This document shows positions 35,779-42,614 of a stretch of 42,614 bases of DNA, one piece after another (the stretch's first letter is position 1; each line of letters starts with the position of its first letter). Source of the stretch: Acidobacteriaceae bacterium (GTDB lineage: Bacteria; Acidobacteriota; Terriglobia; Terriglobales; Acidobacteriaceae); contig PMAT01000128.1 of assembly GCA_003152695.1 (NCBI GenBank), forward strand, positions 43,902 to 86,515, given 5' to 3'. Made by a program: the position numbers and the translations under genes. The notes under the pieces were generated by a model, which was given only the letters and a program-made list of their open reading frames with translations, ran no database searches and had not been told where the DNA came from.

Positions 35779-38478
35779 TCAGGGTTTGAATTCCGCGGTC
35801 CAGTTCTGCACCAAGACCAGAGGCTGGGAGCTATCTTGGCCGCTGACAATTGCCACAAAGCGCTGACCATCTCGGGCGACTGCGTAGCGAAAGGGATACT
35901 CGCCAACCAAGTTGAGGCGGAACAAGGGACGCGGCTGACTTATTTCCAAACCTGAACCGGCTTTGTTCACCTTGGCCGACATGATTTGGTCGCCATCTAC
36001 GAAGAAGAGTTCCTGTCCATCGTGCCGCCATCGTGGTCCGGTGCCTTCGTTGGTTGAAACCTGCCACTTTGCCCCGGTCCACGGGAAGGCAGCCACGTAG
36101 ACCTGGGTATTACCGCCTTCGTTTGACTGATAGGCCACAAAATGGCCGTCGGGTGAGAACTGGGCTTCCCGTTGGTCGCCGGGACCCGCTATGTAAGGAA
36201 ACGGTTTCTGGCGTCCGTCGAGGGAGAATACCCATAAGTCGGTTCCCTGGGTACCCGCTCCGAGTGCGCCGCGAGTGTAAATCATCCAGCGGCCATCCGG
36301 TGACCAGTCACTCGGCGACTGCTGGACCTCATCACCGGGCGCACTCGCCAATATCTGTCTTGCCTCGCCCGCCCCATTGGATGATTTGCTGAACACCACA
36401 GCTTCTTGAAGCCCACCCTCAGCGACTGCATAGGCGAGCTGGCTGCCGTCGGGAGACCAAACGGGATCGGAGTGGGATTCATTGTCGAAGGTGAAACGGC
36501 TCTTGGTGTCGCGGGCCAAATCGTAAACCCAGATGTTCCGATTCACTTGACCAATCGCAAGCGCGAGCTTCTTTTCGTCCGGGGAAAGTCTGACCTGATA
36601 GTAGGCATCCCCATCACCGATTTCTTCTACCTGTTTCCCACTACGATCAAACCAGACCAGCTTCATCCCTGTCGTCGCCATGGCAGGCTGATAAAGCAGG
36701 AGACCATTTTCCGAAGCGGTCACGATTCCCCGCCACACTTCGCTGTCATTCTGTACACCGTCGGCGAGCACCGTCGAGTCGCCCCTGGTTTGGCCCGAAC
36801 CCGGATCGAAAGGTTGTGCGCGCAGGACATTGCCAGCAAGATAAAGCAGGTATCCGGAAGCGTAGATGGCATTCGAGGCCGATGGGAACAGCAATCGATT
36901 TTCCTTGCCTTCCAGGGAAGCGAAAAAAACGCCTCCGGTGTTCGAGTTGTTAGGAGTCAAGTGATTGGCTGCAAAATAGAGGAAGTGCTTCCCGTCAGGC
37001 AAGAACCATGGCCACCGGTAGGTACTGTATTTTGGTGAATCGAGTTTGAAGACCTCGGTCGGAGTTCCTCCTCCGGCTGACACCTGCCAGATGGACGAGT
37101 TGAAGTTGGGGGTGAACACGATCGTCCCCGTGCTGCCCCAGCTGCCTCCGCGGCCGGTGATGGCGTCGCAGATCGCCACGGGAATGCCACCGGAAATGTC
37201 GAGCCGCTTCAACTTACCGTCGGCGAAGAACGCCACCGAATGGCTGTCGGGCGACCAGAAAGGGAACCAGCCGTTGTCGGTGCCAAGCAGCGGTCGAATC
37301 GAGAGATCGCTCAAGGTCCGAAGATAGAGCTGGGCTTTCCCTTCATTCGTTGCCGAGAAAACGATGTGGAGACCGTCAGGCGAGAGGACAGGCGGTCCCG
37401 CTATGTCACCTGCGAAGTTGAAGCGGAGTTTATCCGCGCTTCCAATGCTGGTTCGCACCACCGGCTGCGGCTTTTGGGCGGCAAGATGCGCAAACGCCAG
37501 CCCACCCGCCAACAGCGCGCATAAAGTGGCCACCGCCCACACGACGCGCTCGCGCCGTTTGAGATGGCCGGTCCACGACGCTGGCGCCTCTTCCTGAGGT
37601 GCGCTCGCCTGGCTTTCCGCCAGCCACTTCAATTGCAGCTTCACATCTTGAACGGTCTGTATCCGTTCGTCGGGATCTTTTGCCAGGCAAGCCTTTACCA
37701 GTCGATCCAGCGCTGGCGGCAACCCAGGCTCGACAGCGGTGAGCGGAACAGGATTCCGTTCCAGAACGGCCGCCATTATGCTGGCCATGCTCTTGCCCTC
37801 GAACGCCCGCTTGCCCGTAGCCATTTCGTACAACACGCATCCCAGGCTGAAGATGTCGCTGCGGGCATCCGCTTCTTTTCCCTCTACCTGCTCCGGCGAC
37901 ATGTACTGAACGGTACCCACTACTGTTCCTTGCATGGTCAACGGATGGCTGGCTGGAGTGAAGGAAGTGGCTGTGACGTTCGAGACCAGAGACGCGGCAA
38001 TGGCCACCGATTTGGCCAGCCCGAAGTCCATCAGCTTCGCGCCGGTCTTCGTCAGCATGATATTGCCGGGCTTCAAGTCGCGATGAATGACTCCACTTCG
38101 GTGAGCTCTATCCAATCCCTCACAAATGTCGATTGCGTATTTAAGTAGTTGGCCGAAGGGTAGCGGGCCTTTGTCCAATCTGTTGGCCAGCGTCTGGCCT
38201 TGCAGGTACTCCATGACGATGTAGCTAATGCCGTCTTGTGTGCCGACGTCATAGAGAGCGCAAATGTTGGGATGGTTTAGCGATGAAATAGCGCGGGCCT
38301 CGCGGTCGAAGCGCTGCTTAGCATCGGAATCCTGAGAGGCCTGAGTCGGCAATATCTTGATGGCAACGGTGCGGTCTATTCGTGTGTCGCGCGCCTGATA
38401 CACCTCGCCCATGCCGCCGGCGCCGAGGGGGGATTGGATGTCATACGGGCCGAGTTTTGTTCCCGTCGCAAGTCCCAT
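35779..38478 (-). CDS. Ser/Thr protein kinase with C-terminal TolB/PD40 propeller
   Basis: 899 aa. Residues about 10-280: Hanks-type kinase with Gly loop GAGGMGEVYQ (19-28), Lys41, catalytic loop HRDLKPGN (132-139) and DFG (151-153). About 309-333: one membrane helix (VVWAVATLCALLAGGLAFAHL). About 350-899: PD40/WD40-like beta-propeller repeats such as PVLSPDGLHIVFSA, PFWSPDSHSVAFFA, VRLSPDEKKLALAI, PVWSPDGSQLAYAV, DWSPDGRWMIYT and QFSPDGHFVAYQS. The kinase is cytoplasmic, the propeller periplasmic, acting as a sensor. This architecture is very common in Acidobacteriota. Substrate unknown. No SD is evident. Confidence 0.93.
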   Translation of the reverse strand: MGLATGTKLGPYDIQSPLGAGGMGEVYQARDTRIDRTVAIKILPTQASQDSDAKQRFDREARAISSLNHPNICALYDVGTQDGISYIVMEYLQGQTLANRLDKGPLPFGQLLKYAIDICEGLDRAHRSGVIHRDLKPGNIMLTKTGAKLMDFGLAKSVAIAASLVSNVTATSFTPASHPLTMQGTVVGTVQYMSPEQVEGKEADARSDIFSLGCVLYEMATGKRAFEGKSMASIMAAVLERNPVPLTAVEPGLPPALDRLVKACLAKDPDERIQTVQDVKLQLKWLAESQASAPQEEAPASWTGHLKRRERVVWAVATLCALLAGGLAFAHLAAQKPQPVVRTSIGSADKLRFNFAGDIAGPPVLSPDGLHIVFSATNEGKAQLYLRTLSDLSIRPLLGTDNGWFPFWSPDSHSVAFFADGKLKRLDISGGIPVAICDAITGRGGSWGSTGTIVFTPNFNSSIWQVSAGGGTPTEVFKLDSPKYSTYRWPWFLPDGKHFLYFAANHLTPNNSNTGGVFFASLEGKENRLLFPSASNAIYASGYLLYLAGNVLRAQPFDPGSGQTRGDSTVLADGVQNDSEVWRGIVTASENGLLLYQPAMATTGMKLVWFDRSGKQVEEIGDGDAYYQVRLSPDEKKLALAIGQVNRNIWVYDLARDTKSRFTFDNESHSDPVWSPDGSQLAYAVAEGGLQEAVVFSKSSNGAGEARQILASAPGDEVQQSPSDWSPDGRWMIYTRGALGAGTQGTDLWVFSLDGRQKPFPYIAGPGDQREAQFSPDGHFVAYQSNEGGNTQVYVAAFPWTGAKWQVSTNEGTGPRWRHDGQELFFVDGDQIMSAKVNKAGSGLEISQPRPLFRLNLVGEYPFRYAVARDGQRFVAIVSGQDSSQPLVLVQNWTAEFKP

Positions 38479-38608
38479 TACTGGCGTGAATTATAGTCCC
38501 TGCAGCTTTGCCCGAACTCATCCGACGTTTGGTTTGGAGAGATCGGCGGGTGAAATCCCAGCGAGTTTTTCCAAAGCAACTGCTATCCGTCCGAGCCTCT
38601 TGATGACC

Positions 38609-38689
38609 TCACAAGCAAAAGACCAGCAATCCAACGACAAAGGCTACTGTGAACAATGTCCCAAACAGGGCCCCGATACTTTCGCTCAT
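38609..38689 (-). CDS. 26-aa single-pass membrane peptide
   Basis: MSESIGALFGTLFTVAFVV... ends LLVFCL. It is one hydrophobic helix with a strong ribosome-binding site (AAGGAAGG, about 4 nt before the ATG) and a proper TGA stop. It lies about 130 nt upstream of the PD40 kinase, on the same strand, and could be in its operon. Its form is like the 30-aa peptide in the Tad cluster, but the sequences differ. Family unknown. Confidence 0.55.
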   Translation of the reverse strand: MSESIGALFGTLFTVAFVVGLLVFCL

Positions 38690-38730
38690 GTTTCCTTCCT
38701 TAAAAGGATCAAGGCCGATTTGTATCACAG

Positions 38731-38797
38731 AAAAAACACGGGGTGGATTGCTCCGTCCCGCACGTCACTCAAACGCTGCAACTGAGAACTACACCAG
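38731..38797. repeat. Decayed copy of the gdhA 3' end and terminator (repeat copy 1)
   Basis: 67 bp aligned without gaps to 39510-39576, 8 mismatches (about 88% identical). On the minus strand it reads through the remains of ...CTGGTGTAG (the last two gdhA codons and stop) and a damaged version of the gdhA terminator stem. It lies immediately before the TA promoter. Confidence 0.85.
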
Positions 38798-38809
38798 CTG
38801 CTTGGCGGC

Positions 38810-38837
38810 TTGACAGTTTCCGTGCATCCGCTATGCT
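38810..38837 (+). promoter_or_regulatory. Promoter of the AbrB/RelE toxin-antitoxin module
   Basis: TTGACA (38810-38815), 16-nt spacer, TATGCT (38832-38837). Transcription would start at about 38843-38845, on or next to the ATG at 38844, so the mRNA is predicted to be leaderless or nearly so. Confidence 0.65.
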
Positions 38838-38864
38838 GAATATATGCCTGTCAGAAATTCAGCA
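38834..38864 (+). promoter_or_regulatory. Candidate autoregulatory operator
   Basis: TGCTGAAT (38834-38841) and ATTCAGCA (38857-38864) are perfect 8-bp inverted arms with 15 bp between, spanning the -10 box and the start codon. The arms are about two helical turns apart, suitable for a dimeric AbrB-type antitoxin repressor. Confidence 0.6.
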
Positions 38865-39128
38865 CGACCGGCCGCGGTTAGCCGCATTGGTCAGCGGCGC
38901 CAGGTCGTAATCCCTAAACGGGTCTTCGATGCCCTGCAGCTTCAGGAAGGCGATTTCGTCGAGGTAACGGTGGAGCGCGGACGCCTCGCGATGCAGCCCA
39001 AGCGGTTGGTGGATGTGAGTGATGTTCTCACCAAAAGCGAGGCGGCAAAGGTGCGCCAAGGCGAAGGCCAACTCAAAGCCGGGCGCTCAAAACCGTGGCG
39101 CGCGGTAAAACATGATCTGGGCCGTTGA
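38844..39128 (+). CDS. AbrB/MazE-type (SpoVT fold) antitoxin
   Basis: 94 aa. Residues about 12-53 carry the swapped-hairpin AbrB pattern: VSRIGQRRQVVIPKRVFDAL...GDFVEVTVERGRLAMQPK. It binds DNA as a dimer through this part and the toxin through the tail (residues 54-94, charged). No SD, consistent with leaderless translation. The toxin gene overlaps the last 17 nt. Confidence 0.88.
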   Translation: MPVRNSARPAAVSRIGQRRQVVIPKRVFDALQLQEGDFVEVTVERGRLAMQPKRLVDVSDVLTKSEAAKVRQGEGQLKAGRSKPWRAVKHDLGR

Positions 39129-39378
39129 GCTTTCCGCAGCCGCCGAGAAGGACCTGCAGCGTCTCCCTCGCGATCGGCAGGCGCGCATCGAGCGCGCGAT
39201 CGACGAGATGGAAGAGAATCCCTTCGCCGGCGACGTCAAGCCCCTAAAAGGCCCCGAGTGGAAGGGACGTTATCGCAAGCGCGTGGGGCCCTACCGGATT
39301 ATCTTTACCGTGGATCACAAGACTAAGGCGGCGGCGATCTCTGCCATTCTCATTCGGTCCGGCAAAATCTACCGATAA
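39112..39378 (+). CDS. RelE/ParE-superfamily toxin
   Basis: 88 aa, overlapping the antitoxin by 17 nt. VELSAAAEKDLQRLPRDRQARIERAIDEM, then LKGPEWKGRYRKRVGPYRIIFTVD and the C-terminal AILIRSGKIYR follow the RelE fold pattern, with the Arg-rich strand and the late Arg/Tyr expected for an mRNA-cleaving enzyme. RelE-type toxins cut mRNA in the ribosomal A site. The reading frame is complete, so the module looks functional. Confidence 0.87.
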   Translation: MIWAVELSAAAEKDLQRLPRDRQARIERAIDEMEENPFAGDVKPLKGPEWKGRYRKRVGPYRIIFTVDHKTKAAAISAILIRSGKIYR

Positions 39379-39509
39379 AACAGTACAGACGCCGATCAGG
39401 GAATGAGGACGCGGGTACGCGCCCAAAAGCGTTTACATCAGATGTGACCGTCTGGTGTCTAGCGCATTCTGCACTTGCTTCTTCGGCGAAATCCGGAAGT
39501 CTCCAGTCC

Positions 39510-41048
<1,539 letters not shown>

Positions 41049-41402
41049 AACGATTAGTTTGAGGCCTGTTCTATTTCAACCCAAGCGGGGCAGCCCCGCC
41101 GTGACCGCTATCACCGGGACAGGTGACGGGGCCCGCAATATGGTATCGCTTCTGGCACCCCGCGCGGGCTGGAAATAGTCGCAACCAACCAGACAGCGGT
41201 CAAAAACAGTCCACAGATAGCCACAGATCGGTATTCCGCTCCCCTGCAAGAGTAAGGTTCCCCGAAAACCCCCGGGGTGGTTGCCTGCTCAGAGGCCTAG
41301 ACGGCCATGATGTCGGGATAGTATCTTTGAGCCATGCAATGAGAGGGCATTTATGCTTCATTCTCATTGTGCAGGACGTCAAGCTTGTTGAACGGAGATG
41401 CC
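41049..41402. other. Intergenic region between divergent gdhA and the DUF4136 gene
   Basis: About 350 bp with no supported gene. Small open frames here have no SD or recognisable product. It should hold the DUF4136 promoter, but no clear -35/-10 pair is seen. Confidence 0.5.
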
Positions 41403-41942
41403 ATGATGAAGAGCCGAATTTTTGCCCTGGTTGTCCTCAGTTGTCTAGCTTGCGTTACAGCCGTTGCGCAAAAAACCAACATCGATTGGGACCGTCAAGC
41501 GAACTTTTCCCAATACCATACCTACGCCTGGGAGAAGAGTCCTCACCCGGCGAATAGTCTGTGGGACCAGCGCATCACCGACGCGGTTGACAAGCAACTG
41601 CAGGCGAAGGGGTTGCAAAAAGTCGATTCCAATTCCAATCCCGATGTTTGGGTGACGTACAGCAAGAGTATCAAGGACCAGAAGACGCTGGTGGGAACCG
41701 GATACGGCTTCGGGCCGGGCTGGTATTGGGGCCCTTGGGGCGGCGGTGGTCCTATCACGTACAACACTTATGTGACCAAGGAGGCTACGCTGGTGGTCGA
41801 GCTGGCAGACGCGAAAAATAAGCAAGATCTCTGGCGCGGCGCCGCTACCGACACGGTCACCGACAATTCCAATAAAAATATAAACAACCTCGACAAAGCG
41901 GTCGCCAAGCTGTTCAAGGGATACCCGCCGAAAGCGAAATAG
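41403..41942 (+). CDS. Secreted DUF4136 protein
   Basis: 179 aa from ATG 41403 with GGAG 6-9 nt upstream. Signal peptide (MMKSRIFALVVLSCLACVTA, cleavage near VAQ). DUF4136 features: IDWDRQANFSQYHTYAWEK at the start of the mature protein, ITDAVDKQLQAKGLQKV...PDVWVTYS, a Gly/Trp-rich loop (GPGWYWGPWGGGG), then LVVELADAKNKQDLWRGAATDTV. Periplasmic or envelope-associated, function unknown. The SCLAC is not a good lipobox. Confidence 0.85.
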   Translation: MMKSRIFALVVLSCLACVTAVAQKTNIDWDRQANFSQYHTYAWEKSPHPANSLWDQRITDAVDKQLQAKGLQKVDSNSNPDVWVTYSKSIKDQKTLVGTGYGFGPGWYWGPWGGGGPITYNTYVTKEATLVVELADAKNKQDLWRGAATDTVTDNSNKNINNLDKAVAKLFKGYPPKAK

Positions 41943-41990
41943 AATCGCGGGAGGTAGGACCCTGCGTCTCGGCGATCACGTTGACGATTA

Positions 41991-42159
41991 GTGCAGCGCT
42001 ACGCGTTTGCGACGTATGCCGTTGGGGCTACCGCAAACGTGTTCGCCGTGGCCGACGCCATGGGCCATGGGGACCTGAAGACCACGCGGATCTACCCAGC
42101 ATCCTGAATTGGGCGCGATTCGGGATGCGATTGATCAGCGCAATCGGAGGGTGATGTGA
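41991..42159 (+). pseudogene. Tyrosine integrase C-terminal remnant with frameshift
   Basis: From 41991 the frame reads VQRYAFATYAVGATANVFAV and then ADAMGHGDLKTTRIY, the last two catalytic boxes of a tyrosine recombinase (RHTFAT-like box and GH...TxxY with the nucleophilic Tyr). The frame is then broken by one extra C in CCC (42095-42097); skipping it gives HPELGAIRDAIDQRNRRV and a TGA. The His of the RH box is Tyr. No N-terminal part is present upstream (an in-frame TGA at 41982). A relic of an integrated element. Confidence 0.75.
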
Positions 42160-42240
42160 GAGTCCCCACAAGATCCCCCAACAATCAAAAACAATGCCCA
42201 CCATTCACGGAGGGCAGTTGGTGAAAACAAAAGAAGCTGC
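42160..42240. other. Short spacer between integrase relic and tRNA fragment
   Basis: About 80 bp with no gene, the normal position of an attachment-site arm next to an integrase 3' end. Confidence 0.4.
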
Positions 42241-42290
42241 TGGAGCCGACGATCGGACTTGAACCGATGACCTGTCGATTACGAATCGGC
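42241..42290 (-). pseudogene. 3' half of tRNA-Thr (CGT), a probable attachment-site remnant
   Basis: On the minus strand the sequence gives an anticodon arm (loop TTCGTAA, anticodon CGT), T arm ATCGG-TTCAAGT-CCGAT, acceptor CGTCGGC, and TCCA. The D arm and 5' acceptor strand are missing: the 42291-42320 sequence does not match. Integrases commonly target the 3' half of tRNA genes, so this is the copy expected at one end of an inserted element. Confidence 0.72.
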
Positions 42291-42614
42291 AGTCCCTGTT
42301 CACTAAATCTCTGCAAACAAACAACTTAATTCAGCCTCGGTTCGCACAGATGCGTTGGTTGCGTTGGTTCGTTTTGAATGAGTTAGAAAGTCAACGACAC
42401 AAATACGACACAGTCGTGGGGGTCCCAGATGCGCCAATCACGACACAGGCCCACCCGCGTTGTTATGTGGGCGGCCCAACATTGATGAGCTGACTTCCAA
42501 GAAGCACGAGAAATCCATACTGAGGTAACCGCCGGAAGACGGTTTTCTTGTTTCTTGGTGAATCCGGCAAATCTCCGTTCAACCTAGATCCTATTGACCG
42601 CCCTCTCACGGGGC
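42291..42614. other. Window end without a recognised gene
   Basis: About 320 bp. No supported ORF. A weak hairpin with AACCG/CGGTT arms followed by TTTT (about 42527-42546) may be a terminator of something outside the window. Confidence 0.35.

Noticed and set aside
38411-38785. 124-aa plus-strand frame across the kinase start and repeat
   Set aside because: Covers the opposite-strand kinase start and the repeat; no SD or family.
42241-42320. Complete tRNA-Thr gene
   Set aside because: Only the anticodon arm, T arm and 3' acceptor are present; the 5' acceptor strand and D arm are missing.

Overview
The window reads as a chromosomal segment of a moderately GC-rich Gram-negative bacterium, most likely an Acidobacteriota (Terriglobia/Koribacter-like) member. 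This is inferred from gene content: a Ser/Thr kinase fused to a TolB/PD40-type propeller, the bacillithiol gene bshA, an outer-membrane beta-barrel protein with a C-terminal Phe, DUF1579 and DUF4136 secreted proteins, and a Tad pilus locus. No 16S rRNA or other phylogenetic marker is present, so the assignment is not proven.

Layout. 1-6770: the end of an unidentified gene, a porin-like barrel protein, a small acidic protein, a rhodanese, a secreted protein of unknown function, a minus-strand pair (zinc-ribbon protein overlapping a sigma-region-4-like regulator), an XRE regulator with a catalytically dead S24-like tail, and a hemerythrin-like protein. 6855-7441: a BrnT-type toxin broken by one base, followed by an HTH antitoxin. 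7858-15330: a compact Tad/Flp pilus cluster in the order flp, cpaB, a truncated secretin relic, cpaE1, cpaF(tadA), tadB, tadC, a 30-aa membrane protein, cpaE2. Full secretin, prepilin peptidase and TadD/E/F/G genes are absent here. 15474-24618: a surface-glycan cluster with a CTG-start glycosyltransferase, a 1422-aa methyltransferase/coiled-coil/GT2/GT4 fusion, a second methyltransferase, a polytopic membrane protein, and a GT2 plus DUF2304 pair. 24642-26234 (minus): a methyltransferase and a gmhB-like phosphatase, with a possible transaldolase scrap between them.

26379-32500: tRNA-Leu(GAG), secG, a DUF1579 protein, an AlaX-like tRNA-editing protein, an orphan LytS-type histidine kinase, bshA, and a frameshifted outer-membrane protein gene. 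32647-38689 (minus): a 995-aa protein with two receiver-like domains joined to a PEP-synthase-type ATP-binding domain, the PD40 kinase, and a 26-aa membrane peptide. 38844-39378: an AbrB/RelE toxin-antitoxin module between two 67-bp direct repeats, one of which is the 3' end and terminator of gdhA (39568-40968, minus). 41403-42290: a DUF4136 protein, a frameshifted integrase tail and the 3' half of a tRNA-Thr, which together look like the scar of an integrated element.

Themes: (i) pilus assembly next to glycan synthesis, so pilus or surface glycosylation is possible but unproven; (ii) several toxin-antitoxin and mobile-element traces; (iii) three single-base frameshifts (brnT-like, barrel protein, integrase tail) that are either real decay or assembly errors. 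The strongest leads are the duplicated gdhA terminator flanking the TA module, the TA promoter/operator with a predicted leaderless start, the secretin relic with two lysine-less CpaE paralogs, and the receiver/PEP-synthase hybrid.
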